Positions 14,839-23,714 of a stretch of DNA of 64,000 nucleotides are shown one piece after another. The notes beneath the pieces were generated by a model. It saw nothing but the letters and a program-made list of their open reading frames with translations, was not told where the DNA came from and did no database searches. Where the stretch lies: NCBI RefSeq assembly GCF_041679265.1, contig NZ_JBGFSM010000002.1, positions 124,001 to 188,000 of the forward strand. Direction: 5' to 3'. The DNA comes from Autumnicola sp041679265. Lineage in GTDB: Bacteria > Bacteroidota > Bacteroidia > Flavobacteriales > Flavobacteriaceae. The translations under genes were made by a program, and so were the position numbers. Numbering within the stretch: position 1 is the stretch's first letter; every line of letters begins with the position of its first letter.

Positions 14839-17691
14839 ATGCCCAAAAACAATAACCTTAAAAGTATTTTAATTATAGGCTCAGGTCCCATTGTTATAGG
14901 CCAGGCCTGTGAATTTGATTACTCCGGAACACAAGCACTTCGCTCTTTGCGCGAAGATGGTGTAGAAACTATCCTTATTAATTCCAATCCGGCAACTATC
15001 ATGACAGACCCTTCCATGGCAGATCATGTATATCTCAAGCCGCTAACCACGAAATCTATCGTGGAAATTTTGAAAAAGCACCCTGAAATAGATGCGGTTC
15101 TTCCCACCATGGGCGGCCAGACGGCCCTTAATTTATGCATAGAGGCAGATGAGAAGGGAATTTGGAAAGATTTTGGAATAAAACTCATTGGAGTAGATAT
15201 AGACGCCATAAATATTTGTGAAGATCGGGAAAAATTTAAGCAGTTAATGGGTAGGATTGGAATTCCTGTGGCACCTGCTAAAACGGTGACCTCTTATCTG
15301 GAAGGAAAAGAAGTGGCCCAGGAATTTGGTTTTCCTCTCGTGATAAGGGCTTCTTTTACCCTTGGAGGTGGTGGTGCAGGTTTTGTGCACAGGCAGGAAG
15401 ATTTTGAAGAAATGCTAACCTACGGGCTGGAAGCTTCTCCAATTCATGAAGTTTTAATTGATAAGGCCTTGCTTGGCTGGAAAGAATATGAGCTGGAATT
15501 GCTTCGCGATAAAAATGACAATGTAGTTATTATTTGTACTATAGAAAATATGGATCCCATGGGCATCCATACAGGGGATTCTATTACTGTTGCTCCGGCG
15601 ATGACATTGAGTGATACAGCATTTCAGCGTATGCGGGACCTTGCGATTAAGATGATGCGCAGTATTGGAGATTTTGCCGGGGGATGTAATGTTCAGTTTG
15701 CAGTAAGCCCCGATGAGAAGGAAGAAATTTATGCCATAGAAATCAACCCACGGGTTTCCAGGTCTTCTGCACTGGCTTCTAAAGCTACCGGTTATCCCAT
15801 TGCTAAAGTGGCTACCAAACTGGCTATGGGGTATACCCTGGATGAGTTGGAAAATCAAATCACTAAAACCACTTCCGCTTTATTTGAACCTTCCCTGGAT
15901 TATGTAATTGTAAAAATTCCAAGATGGAATTTTGATAAATTTGAAGGAAGTGAACGTACACTCGGGCTTCAAATGAGGTCTGTGGGAGAAGTAATGGGAA
16001 TAGGACGTTCTTTTCAGGAAGCCTTGCACAAAGCCACCCAGTCTCTTGAGATCAAGAGAAACGGCCTTGGTGCCGATGGTAAAGGCTATACCAAGTATGA
16101 TGAAATTATAGACAAGCTTACCAACCCCAGCTGGGACAGGGTCTTTGTAATTTATGACGCGATACAGGCCGGGATCCCACTGAGCCGTATTCACGAAATC
16201 ACTAAAATAGATATGTGGTTTCTAAAGCAATATGAAGAGCTCTTCGCTTTGGAAGTTGAAGTCTCCAAATATGATATTGATAGTCTTCCCAGGGATCTTT
16301 TCCTGGAAGCGAAACAAAAAGGCTTTGCTGATAGGCAGATTGCTTTTATGCTGAAATGCCTGGAAAGTGAGGTCCATAAAAAACGGGAGGAGCTTGGCAT
16401 AAACAGGGTTTACAAACTTGTAGATACCTGTGCTGCCGAATTTAAAGCAGAAACACCTTATTATTACTCTACTTTTGAAGCTGAAATTGAAACGGCCGAT
16501 GGTAACAAATATGTAGCCAATGAAAGCGTTTCCAGTGACCGTAAGAAAATTGTAGTACTGGGTTCTGGTCCAAACAGGATTGGGCAGGGAATAGAATTTG
16601 ATTACAGTTGTGTTCATGGAGTACTCGCCGCAGCAGAATGTGGTTACGAGACCATCATGATCAATTGTAATCCGGAGACAGTTTCTACAGATTTTGATAT
16701 TGCCGATAAGCTTTATTTTGAGCCCGTGTTCTGGGAACATATTTATGATATTATCCGCCATGAAAACCCGGAAGGAGTAATTGTGCAATTAGGTGGGCAA
16801 ACCGCTCTTAAACTTGCTGAAAAACTGGATCGCTACGGAATAAAAATTATGGGTACCAGCTTTAAAGCCCTTGATTTAGCAGAAGATAGGGGAAGTTTTT
16901 CCAGGTTGCTGCAACAAAATGACATTCCCTATCCCGAATTTGGTACGGCTGAAAATGCCGATGAAGCCCTTGCGCTGGCCGATGAATTAAATTTTCCCAT
17001 CCTGGTAAGACCGTCTTATGTCCTGGGCGGGCAGGGGATGAAAATTGTTATTAATAAACAGGAGCTGGAAGAAACCGTGGTAGATCTTCTAAGAAAAATA
17101 CCTAATAATAAACTATTGCTGGACCATTATCTTGACGGAGCTATAGAAGCCGAAGCCGATGCCATTTGTGACGGGGAAGATGTTTATATCATGGGAATTA
17201 TGGAACATATTGAGCCCTGCGGCATCCATTCCGGGGATTCCAACGCCTTACTTCCTCCTTTTAACCTGGGAGATCTGGTTATGCAGCAGATAAAAGATCA
17301 TACCCGTAAAATTGCATTGGCGCTAAATACGGTTGGCCTGATCAATATTCAGTTTGCGATAAAAGATGAGAAAGTTTACATTATTGAAGCCAATCCAAGA
17401 GCTTCCCGTACGGTGCCTTTTATCGCAAAAGCATATAAAGAACCTTATGTGAATTATGCCACCAAAATAATGCTGGGAGAGAAGAAAATAAAAGATTTTA
17501 AATTTAATCCCCAGTTAGAAGGTTACGCCATTAAACAGCCGGTATTCTCTTTTAATAAATTCCAGAAGGTTAATAAGCAATTAGGCCCTGAAATGAAGAG
17601 TACAGGAGAAAGCATTTTATTTATAGACAGTCTTAAAGATGATGCTTTTTATGATCTTTATTCCAGGCGTAAAATGTACCTGAGCAAATAA
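14839..17691 (+). CDS. carB: Carbamoyl-phosphate synthase large subunit
   Basis: A 950-residue ATP-grasp enzyme making carbamoyl phosphate from bicarbonate, glutamine-derived ammonia and two ATP, for pyrimidine and arginine synthesis. The first synthetase half (about 1-400) starts I-L-I-I-G-S-G-P-I-V-I-G-Q-A-C-E-F-D-Y-S. An oligomerisation region follows, then the second half (about 555-935) with V-L-G-S-G-P-N-R-I-G-Q-G-I-E-F-D-Y. The protein ends shortly after the second ATP-grasp unit. The roughly 120-residue C-terminal MGS-like allosteric domain of the 1073-residue E. coli enzyme is absent, so UMP/ornithine control of the classical kind is not expected. carA is not in this window. Confidence 0.97.
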   Translation: MPKNNNLKSILIIGSGPIVIGQACEFDYSGTQALRSLREDGVETILINSNPATIMTDPSMADHVYLKPLTTKSIVEILKKHPEIDAVLPTMGGQTALNLCIEADEKGIWKDFGIKLIGVDIDAINICEDREKFKQLMGRIGIPVAPAKTVTSYLEGKEVAQEFGFPLVIRASFTLGGGGAGFVHRQEDFEEMLTYGLEASPIHEVLIDKALLGWKEYELELLRDKNDNVVIICTIENMDPMGIHTGDSITVAPAMTLSDTAFQRMRDLAIKMMRSIGDFAGGCNVQFAVSPDEKEEIYAIEINPRVSRSSALASKATGYPIAKVATKLAMGYTLDELENQITKTTSALFEPSLDYVIVKIPRWNFDKFEGSERTLGLQMRSVGEVMGIGRSFQEALHKATQSLEIKRNGLGADGKGYTKYDEIIDKLTNPSWDRVFVIYDAIQAGIPLSRIHEITKIDMWFLKQYEELFALEVEVSKYDIDSLPRDLFLEAKQKGFADRQIAFMLKCLESEVHKKREELGINRVYKLVDTCAAEFKAETPYYYSTFEAEIETADGNKYVANESVSSDRKKIVVLGSGPNRIGQGIEFDYSCVHGVLAAAECGYETIMINCNPETVSTDFDIADKLYFEPVFWEHIYDIIRHENPEGVIVQLGGQTALKLAEKLDRYGIKIMGTSFKALDLAEDRGSFSRLLQQNDIPYPEFGTAENADEALALADELNFPILVRPSYVLGGQGMKIVINKQELEETVVDLLRKIPNNKLLLDHYLDGAIEAEADAICDGEDVYIMGIMEHIEPCGIHSGDSNALLPPFNLGDLVMQQIKDHTRKIALALNTVGLINIQFAIKDEKVYIIEANPRASRTVPFIAKAYKEPYVNYATKIMLGEKKIKDFKFNPQLEGYAIKQPVFSFNKFQKVNKQLGPEMKSTGESILFIDSLKDDAFYDLYSRRKMYLSK

Positions 17692-17733
17692 ATGCGGCAG
17701 GAGGATACAACAAATTAAGTTTAGATAAAAAAA

Positions 17734-17764
17734 CGGCTGCTTTTTTAAGAGCAGCCGCTTTTTT
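17734..17764. terminator. Bidirectional terminator between carB and lipocalin gene
   Basis: CGGCTGCT (17734-17741) and AGCAGCCG (17750-17757) form a perfect 8-bp stem with A tracts on the left and T tracts on the right, so it works in both directions. It serves the convergent carB and the lipocalin-like gene. Confidence 0.9.
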
Positions 17765-17780
17765 AAAGCTTGTTTTATAT

Positions 17781-18179
17781 CTACTTCTTACTTAGCTCCA
17801 GGACCTGTACAGAATTTTTACCATCGGTAGATTTCCATACCTGTTCTTTCTTTTTGTTGGTAACCATTATCCAGGTTTTATCAAAATCTGAATCTTCATA
17901 GGAATTAGTACTGGTAATAGTAATAAGATCGTCTCCCTGCATGGTCCATCTAAAATCCTGGACATCGCTAAATTCGTTCTGGAACATATTATATTCCACA
18001 TTTTTCTCTCCGGTTCCGTTTTTATTGATCACCAGTTCGCCAGCGTTGCGGGTGGTGAAATTTTGTCCTTTTTGATTATCTACCTCGTAGCGGTCAATAT
18101 TCCAGTTGCCTACCACATTAGGACTACAACTCATTATTAACATGGAACAGAATATTCCCAGAAATAAAACTTTTTTCAT
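17781..18179 (-). CDS. Lipocalin-like lipoprotein
   Basis: A 132-residue protein with a lipoprotein signal peptide (lipobox L-I-M-S-C, Cys18). The mature part opens with V-G-N-W-N-I-D-R-Y-E, the G-x-W motif of lipocalin-like proteins, and is otherwise beta-rich. It would be anchored in the envelope and might bind a small hydrophobic ligand; this is inferred from the family only. Short Bacteroidota lipocalin-like lipoproteins of this size are common. Confidence 0.75.
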   Translation of the reverse strand: MKKVLFLGIFCSMLIMSCSPNVVGNWNIDRYEVDNQKGQNFTTRNAGELVINKNGTGEKNVEYNMFQNEFSDVQDFRWTMQGDDLITITSTNSYEDSDFDKTWIMVTNKKKEQVWKSTDGKNSVQVLELSKK

Positions 18180-18271
18180 AACTATTTAATTTTTGGCTCA
18201 ATATAACATAAATTGCAGCTTTTAGCACATTTTAGCCCAGTACTGGCTGGAGTTTTCACTAAATTTTAGCA

Positions 18272-18667
18272 ATGAAAGAGGTTGTTTTAACATTTGGAGG
18301 GGTTTATGGTACTCTTGCAGTAATATTTGGAGCTTTTGGCGCACATGCTCTTAAAAAGCAATTGAATGAAGAACAATTAGCAAGTTTTGAGACGGGGGTA
18401 AAATACCAAATGTATCATGCCATTATACTTATAATATCCGGAATTGTTTTTCCATTTCTAACAGTGGGACAACAAATAAGCGGCTGGTGTTTTATTATTG
18501 GAGTCCTTCTGTTCTCGTTTAGTATTTATGGCCTGGTACTAACAGATGCTGCCGGGAAAAAATTGAAATTTCTTGGTCCGATAACTCCAATTGGAGGCCT
18601 TTTACTTATTATTGGATGGATTATGTTTACTATAAATTTGGTACAAATAGCGAACTACTTAAATTAA
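18272..18667 (+). CDS. DUF423 family membrane protein
   Basis: A 131-residue protein with four predicted membrane helices. Early F-G-A-F-G-A-H-A-L-K and T-G-V-K-Y-Q-M-Y-H-A are the signatures of the DUF423 (YwdK/YgdD-like) family. Function is not established; homologues are small inner-membrane proteins conserved across many phyla. The 3' end overlaps the convergent lipoprotein gene by 4 bp. Confidence 0.92.
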   Translation: MKEVVLTFGGVYGTLAVIFGAFGAHALKKQLNEEQLASFETGVKYQMYHAIILIISGIVFPFLTVGQQISGWCFIIGVLLFSFSIYGLVLTDAAGKKLKFLGPITPIGGLLLIIGWIMFTINLVQIANYLN

Positions 18668-19143
18668 TTAACACCGCAATTTGTCCTTTGCAGTACCATA
18701 TTGCGCTCAAATTCAATTTCAGGATTCTCAGTAAACTTCATCCCTTCTTCTGTTTGTTGCATATTGCCGTGCCCTTCAACTATACTTTTTTCACCCTTTA
18801 AAAAAACCACATCCCTTGTGGATTCTTTGCCTTCCGAAGTAAAAAAGTATTCGGCATAAAGGGTGTCTCCCTTCATTTCTCCTACAATTTCACCGTTGTT
18901 TTTATCTTTTTCAGCTAAATGGTACATTAAATAGCCGGTTACCTGGTCTCCTAAAATTTCCAGTCCCAGGTTTATGGTGTCATTGCCTTCAGTATAAAGA
19001 AAACATTGCTTCTGCGGGATATCTCTGGCTTCTTCAACTACAACGGGAGTATTGGACCGTGCTTCCTTTTTTTCTTCTTTATGTTCCTGGCAGGAAATGA
19101 AGAAAACAGCTAAAATCAGTAAGCTGGACAGCTTATTTTTCAT
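18664..19143 (-). CDS. Putative lipoprotein, function unknown
   Basis: A 159-residue protein with a lipoprotein signal peptide (lipobox F-F-I-S-C, Cys18) followed by a Glu/Lys-rich linker. The rest is beta-rich with G-E-M-K-G-D-T-L-Y-A-E-Y-F-F-x-S-E-G, a pattern seen in small Bacteroidota envelope lipoproteins. No named domain is recognised. Its end overlaps the end of the DUF423 gene by 4 bp. Confidence 0.7.
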   Translation of the reverse strand: MKNKLSSLLILAVFFISCQEHKEEKKEARSNTPVVVEEARDIPQKQCFLYTEGNDTINLGLEILGDQVTGYLMYHLAEKDKNNGEIVGEMKGDTLYAEYFFTSEGKESTRDVVFLKGEKSIVEGHGNMQQTEEGMKFTENPEIEFERNMVLQRTNCGVN

Positions 19144-19212
19144 CTTTAAAAATTTTTAATAAAGATAGAGGATTCTGAAAAATTTTATAAGCAGAATAAA
19201 AATTTATTAGCC

Positions 19213-20166
19213 TTACTCCATAATTTTGCGTTTTCCATATCTTTCTGCAAAATAGGCAATGATGAGCAGCTGCAGGGAGTGGAACAGCATGATAGGCAAA
19301 AGCAGCAGCCCTGTGGCAGCTGAGTTCCCAAATATTACCTTTACCATCACAGAGCCATGAACCAGAGATTTTTTTGTGCCGCAGAACTGGGTGGCAATTT
19401 TATCTTTTATATCAAAATGAAGAGCATTACAGAGGACATTGAGCCCAAAATAAATAATAAAGAAAAACGCTACAATCAAGCCGAAAAGCTTCAGCAAAGC
19501 TCCCACGCTTACCGTTTGAAAAAGATCTGAAGTAAAAGAATTGCTGAAACTGGAATAAACAATAAGAATAATGGTAGCTTTATCTACCAGTCCAAACTTT
19601 TTACCATGTTCTTTTACAAAATCTCCTATAAATTTCTGAAAGAATAATCCCAGGACCAGGGGGAGGATAATCTGAAGGAATAGTTTTAAAAGAACCGTGG
19701 TAAACTCAAAACTGGTGGATTTCTGAAGGAAAATTTCCAGCCAAAGAGGAGTGGCAAAAATGCCAATAAGCCCGGAGAGGCTTGCATTAAATATCGCAGT
19801 TGGAATATTGCCTTTAGCGATAGAAACCATCACTACAGAAGAAGATACGGTTGAAGGCAGGGTCGCAAAAAAGAACAGGGCAATCCATAATTGAGAGGTG
19901 GTACCTTCTTTAAAAAGGGGAAGGCATGCCAAAGCCAGTAAAGGGAATATCACAAAGGTGGTAAGTTGTATCACCAGGTGGGATTTGTAATTTTTTAGCC
20001 CGGCTTTTATTTCTGATGGCGCTAATTTTAAACCGTATAAAAAGAAAATTAGCCCTATTCCAACGTCTATAATAGTAGATAAAGGCAAAACTTCAATTCC
20101 CTGCGGAAGGAAATAGGCGATGATGATAGCCGCGAAAATGGCAACAATAAATCCGTTAATCTTCAA
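19213..20166 (-). CDS. SBF-like sodium/bile acid symporter family transporter
   Basis: A 317-residue membrane protein with about nine to ten helices, of the SBF-like group (YfeH type, related to bile acid:sodium symporters). Conserved features include F-F-L-Y-G-L-K-L near residue 42, P-S-T-V-S-S-S-V near 105, and F-C-G-T-K-K-S-L-V-H-G. The substrate is unknown. The only plausible start is a TTG at 20166: the codon immediately upstream in the same frame is the TAG stop of the thioesterase gene. Translation is therefore probably coupled to that gene. Confidence 0.85.
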   Translation of the reverse strand: MKINGFIVAIFAAIIIAYFLPQGIEVLPLSTIIDVGIGLIFFLYGLKLAPSEIKAGLKNYKSHLVIQLTTFVIFPLLALACLPLFKEGTTSQLWIALFFFATLPSTVSSSVVMVSIAKGNIPTAIFNASLSGLIGIFATPLWLEIFLQKSTSFEFTTVLLKLFLQIILPLVLGLFFQKFIGDFVKEHGKKFGLVDKATIILIVYSSFSNSFTSDLFQTVSVGALLKLFGLIVAFFFIIYFGLNVLCNALHFDIKDKIATQFCGTKKSLVHGSVMVKVIFGNSAATGLLLLPIMLFHSLQLLIIAYFAERYGKRKIME

Positions 20167-20712
20167 CTATTTCTCAATTTTTACATTTTCCAGTTCCTGG
20201 ATGTGCAGGTATTCATCAGACATAAAATCGGTATCCTGGAATTCCTGTTTCCTGATTTTTTTCATAGAGATACGCTTCAGGCTTTTCGCGAAGCGCCTGA
20301 TGTCATTATCGGTTTTAAGAATTAGGCCGGGTACTTTTACAGATTTACCATTGCTATCTTTGGCAACCATGGTAATGTGGGAAGAATTGCAATGTTTTAC
20401 CTCGCCCGTCTGGATATTTTCTGCTTCCACCCGTATGCCTATTACCATAGAGCTGTTGCCAACATAATTTACCGAGGCCTTCATGGTGACCAGTTCGCCA
20501 ATTTCTATAGGTTTCAGGAAATCTACCGTATCTACACTAGCGGTAACACAATAGGCGCGGGAATGCTTGGAGGCGCAGGCGAAGGCAATCTGATCCAGCA
20601 GCGAGAGAATATATCCACCATGGATTTTCCCGTTAAAATTGGAGTGGGAGGGCAGCATTAATTCTGAAATGACAACTTCAGATTCTTTAATTTCTTTGAA
20701 TGTTTTGGTCAT
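20167..20712 (-). CDS. Acyl-CoA thioesterase (hotdog fold)
   Basis: A 181-residue hotdog-fold protein of the YciA/BFIT-like acyl-CoA hydrolase type. Visible motifs are N-F-N-G-K-I-H-G-G-Y-I-L-S-L-L-D-Q-I-A and T-A-S-V-D-T-V-D-F-L-K-P-I-E-I-G. It hydrolyses acyl-CoA to free acid and CoA in the cytoplasm; chain-length preference cannot be read from sequence. It lies in a tightly packed minus-strand run with rmuC, a serine hydrolase, a small membrane protein and an SBF-type transporter. Confidence 0.9.
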   Translation of the reverse strand: MTKTFKEIKESEVVISELMLPSHSNFNGKIHGGYILSLLDQIAFACASKHSRAYCVTASVDTVDFLKPIEIGELVTMKASVNYVGNSSMVIGIRVEAENIQTGEVKHCNSSHITMVAKDSNGKSVKVPGLILKTDNDIRRFAKSLKRISMKKIRKQEFQDTDFMSDEYLHIQELENVKIEK

Positions 20713-20715
20713 TGC

Positions 20716-21084
20716 TTAACGGTTTCTAAAATGTGGGGATTCGGCCTCTCTTACATCGGTTATAAAATATTTGGTATCGCCCCAAAAGAAGAAGGTGGCA
20801 TACCTTTCAATGTAAGTGAGCTTAACATAATTGCCTTCATTTTCCTGAAGTTTCTCCACCAGCTCTTCATCATTGTTTAATACAGAAAACTGGAAAATCT
20901 GGGCACCGCTTATTCCCTGGCTTATTTCTCCTTCCCAGGTTTTGGAAAACACGCCTTTTTTGCTGAATTTAATAAGTTCGCCACTTCTTGTTCCTTCGCT
21001 ATACGGAACAAAATAAACAAAGGCAAAATAAGCGAGAAACAACAGGAATATACTTCCCAGAATGATATATAAAGTCTTCTTCAT
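20716..21084 (-). CDS. Small membrane-anchored conserved protein
   Basis: A protein of about 122 residues starting M-K-K-T-L-Y-I-I-L-G, with one N-terminal membrane helix (residues 4-24) and a conserved P-Y-S-E-G-T-R-S-G-E-L-I-K-F-S-K-K-G segment. Upstream codons extend the frame to 21138, but the ATG at 21084 fits the hydrophobic anchor and sits 1 bp after the upstream stop codon. Bacteroidota homologues are sometimes labelled 6-phosphogluconate dehydrogenase, which I consider an annotation error: there is no nucleotide-binding fold here. Function unknown. Confidence 0.8.
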   Translation of the reverse strand: MKKTLYIILGSIFLLFLAYFAFVYFVPYSEGTRSGELIKFSKKGVFSKTWEGEISQGISGAQIFQFSVLNNDEELVEKLQENEGNYVKLTYIERYATFFFWGDTKYFITDVREAESPHFRNR

Positions 21085-21085
21085 T

Positions 21086-22231
21086 TTAGATGTTTTTATA
21101 GAGAATTTGCATGAATTCTTCCACTTTAGAAGGTTCAAGCCACCTGGTAACCACCACCAGGCTGTTCTTTTGATCTACAATAATAAAGTTTCCTCCAAAT
21201 CCGGCAGCATAAAAAATATCCTCCTCAATGTTTTTCCATTGCCGCGGCCCTTGTGCATTTAACCACCACATGTAGCCATAATTAGGATTAGGTATAGAGG
21301 ATTGCATAGCTTCTTCTACAAGGCTTTTTGAAAGTAACTGCTTTCCATCCCAGTTGCCATTATTCATAAACAGCAATCCAAAACGGGCCATATCTTTAGT
21401 ATTGATAAACATGCCGCCACCGGAATGCCCGCCGCCACTTACCGATTGTATTTTAAGTCCGTCTATGGTGATCCAGGAATTATCATAGCCAAACCACCTC
21501 CACTTTGTGGAAGCCCCGATAGGATCCATAATTTCCTCTTTTAGGACCTTTGGGAGTGGTTTCCGGAAAACGTTTAGCAGAGAATACGCCAGTACGTTTA
21601 CGCGAACATCATTGTATTTAAAATAGGTTCCCGGCTCATGCAATTGCCTTGCCCGCCATTGGTCAATATTTTCATTTGATGGCGGCCGGTCTGCCCAGTC
21701 ATAAGATCCCCAGAGTTCACCGCTCCAGTCAGAATTTTGTTGTAAGAGGTGTTTCCAGGTAATTTTGCTGTTGTGCGGCCCTTCAAAGGTGTCGTCCCAA
21801 AGATAATCGGCTACTGTATCATTTACACTGGTAATAAATTTTTGCTGCAGTGCTAAAAGGGCGGTAGTGGAGAGAAAACTTTTGGTCACGCTAAAAGTCA
21901 TGTCCACCCTTTCAATATCTCCCCATTCTGCTACAATATAACCCTTCTTTAAAATCAATCCTGCCGGCCCGCCGCGTCTTTTTGTAGGGCCTAAAATTTT
22001 GTGGTAAGGTTCGCTTTGAAATCCTTTTAATATGGCCTGCCGCAAATCTCTTGACTCTGAATATTCGTTATCCATAGCAAATTTTACTGCTTCGGTTAAA
22101 TCCAAACCATAAACCGAAGCCTCTTTTTGCTGCCAGTTGCCACGTGGTGGAAAATATGTTTCCTGCGCAGGGAGCGCCAGAACAAAGAAAAAAATTAAAA
22201 AAACACTGAAGTTAAAAGAATGGTTTTTCAT
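21086..22231 (-). CDS. Exported serine hydrolase, class C beta-lactamase fold
   Basis: A 381-residue protein with a signal peptide ending near L-P-A-Q-E. The catalytic S-x-x-K is S-V-T-K in M-T-F-S-V-T-K-S-F, the second motif is Y-N-D in F-K-Y-N-D-V-R-V-N, and a C-terminal G-F-G-G corresponds to the KTG-like box. It belongs to the penicillin-binding-protein-like serine hydrolases, which include esterases and peptidases; beta-lactam hydrolysis is not implied. It lies directly after rmuC (adjacent start and stop codons), within a minus-strand operon. Confidence 0.87.
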   Translation of the reverse strand: MKNHSFNFSVFLIFFFVLALPAQETYFPPRGNWQQKEASVYGLDLTEAVKFAMDNEYSESRDLRQAILKGFQSEPYHKILGPTKRRGGPAGLILKKGYIVAEWGDIERVDMTFSVTKSFLSTTALLALQQKFITSVNDTVADYLWDDTFEGPHNSKITWKHLLQQNSDWSGELWGSYDWADRPPSNENIDQWRARQLHEPGTYFKYNDVRVNVLAYSLLNVFRKPLPKVLKEEIMDPIGASTKWRWFGYDNSWITIDGLKIQSVSGGGHSGGGMFINTKDMARFGLLFMNNGNWDGKQLLSKSLVEEAMQSSIPNPNYGYMWWLNAQGPRQWKNIEEDIFYAAGFGGNFIIVDQKNSLVVVTRWLEPSKVEEFMQILYKNI

Positions 22232-23647
22232 CTAGTTTAAGCTTGTTTTCTTTGGGTTATCATCCGGTTCAATATGAGCCTTATTCAGCCATTTTTGAGG
22301 GATTTTTTGTTTTGGGGAAATACCAAGGCTTTCCAGTTTATCTATATCTTTAATAAGGTTTTGCTGACCGGTTAATTTTTTCATCGCGCCATTATAAGCA
22401 GAAGAAGTAGATTTTAACCTGTTTCCCACAACTTCCAGTTCATCGAGCAAAAGCTTGAACTTATGGTACAATGAAGTTGCGTGTCCTGCAATTTCCAGTG
22501 CGTTTTGCTGTTGCTTTTCATTGCTCCAAATGGTATCTATGGTTCGTAATGTAGAGAGTAGAGTGGTGGGGCTTACTAATAAAATATTCTTCTGAAACGC
22601 GGTATAAAAAAAGGAATTATCAAGCTCCTGGGCCAGATATAACGCAGGCTCTACAGGAACAAACATCAGCACAAAATCTGGTGAATCGCAGCCGTGCAAA
22701 TCTTCATATTTCTTGGCACTTAATTGCTGGATATGATTACTCAGGGATTTTAGATGCTCCTTCAAATAACGGCTTCTCAGTTCTTTATCTTCTTCATTTA
22801 CGTATTTTTCGTAAGCCGATAAAGAAACCTTGGAGTCAATAACCATCTTTTTGTCGTTGGGAAGGTGTATCACCACATCTGGCAACACTTTATTTCCATC
22901 TTCATCTTTATAAGCTTTCTGAATAAAATATTCCCGGTCTTTTTCCAGCCCCGATTTTTCAAGTACCCTTTCCAGAATTAATTCTCCCCAGTTTCCCTGC
23001 GTCTTGTTTTCTCCTTTTAACGCCCTGGTAAGATTATTGGCTTCTTCGCTAATCTTTAAATTTTGCTCATTCAGGATCTTTAAATAATTACCCAGTTCCG
23101 CATGGCGGGAAATAAAATCATCATTGTTTTTGCTGACTTTTTCTTCAAAATTTTTAATCTTTTCCTGAAGCGGATTCAGGATATTCTGAATGTTTTCTTT
23201 GTTGAGCGAGGTGAATTTTTCTGACTTCTGCTCCAGGATTTTACTGGCAAGATTTTCAAACTGAACAGTGAACTTTTCCTGAAGGTCTTCCATCTCTTTC
23301 TTTTGCTCTTTTTGCCGCTCCAGGAGGTGTTGATATTCAGCAGTTCTGCGGGTAAGTTCATTGCTCAGACTCTCCTTTTCCCTGCGGATGTTTTCCCGTT
23401 GCTTTTCTATTTCTGCTAATTTTATTAGCAAGTCTTCCCTGGTCTCTTTTAAGTTGTTTTTGTATTCAATTAAAGCATTGTTATTCAGAAGTTTAATTTC
23501 TTCTATATGAAGTGTTTGTTGACTTATTTTTTCCTGTAACAGGCCTTCTTTTTTGCCAGCTTTTAACCTGGAGATAAAACTTCCCAAAAGCATTCCGCAA
23601 AAAAAAATAACAAAAGAAAGGAGTAAAAAAAGTACAATATCGTTCAT
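22232..23647 (-). CDS. rmuC: DNA recombination protein RmuC
   Basis: A 471-residue protein with one N-terminal membrane helix (residues 4-23) and a long coiled coil (about 35-200). The RmuC domain that follows contains G-N-W-G-E-L-I-L-E-R-V-L-E and V-I-D-S-K-V-S-L-S-A-Y, the latter a PD-(D/E)xK-like nuclease core. RmuC limits inverted-repeat recombination, and in some bacteria nuclease RmuC acts in defence or DNA uptake. It heads the run rmuC, serine hydrolase, small membrane protein, thioesterase, transporter, 67 bp after the btuD-like gene. Confidence 0.93.
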   Translation of the reverse strand: MNDIVLFLLLSFVIFFCGMLLGSFISRLKAGKKEGLLQEKISQQTLHIEEIKLLNNNALIEYKNNLKETREDLLIKLAEIEKQRENIRREKESLSNELTRRTAEYQHLLERQKEQKKEMEDLQEKFTVQFENLASKILEQKSEKFTSLNKENIQNILNPLQEKIKNFEEKVSKNNDDFISRHAELGNYLKILNEQNLKISEEANNLTRALKGENKTQGNWGELILERVLEKSGLEKDREYFIQKAYKDEDGNKVLPDVVIHLPNDKKMVIDSKVSLSAYEKYVNEEDKELRSRYLKEHLKSLSNHIQQLSAKKYEDLHGCDSPDFVLMFVPVEPALYLAQELDNSFFYTAFQKNILLVSPTTLLSTLRTIDTIWSNEKQQQNALEIAGHATSLYHKFKLLLDELEVVGNRLKSTSSAYNGAMKKLTGQQNLIKDIDKLESLGISPKQKIPQKWLNKAHIEPDDNPKKTSLN

Positions 23648-23714
23648 GCGGGAGAAGTGATTTCTTCCAAAGATAATTAATTGAATTTATCCTGATAATA
23701 ATAGCCGGGTTTAA

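Noticed and set aside
16222..16788. 188-codon minus-strand open frame
   Set aside because: Antisense to carB; composition is that of a reversed coding strand and no domain is visible.
20716..21084. 6-phosphogluconate dehydrogenase
   Set aside because: Related short proteins carry this name in some annotations, but the protein is about 120 residues with a membrane anchor and has no dinucleotide-binding fold.
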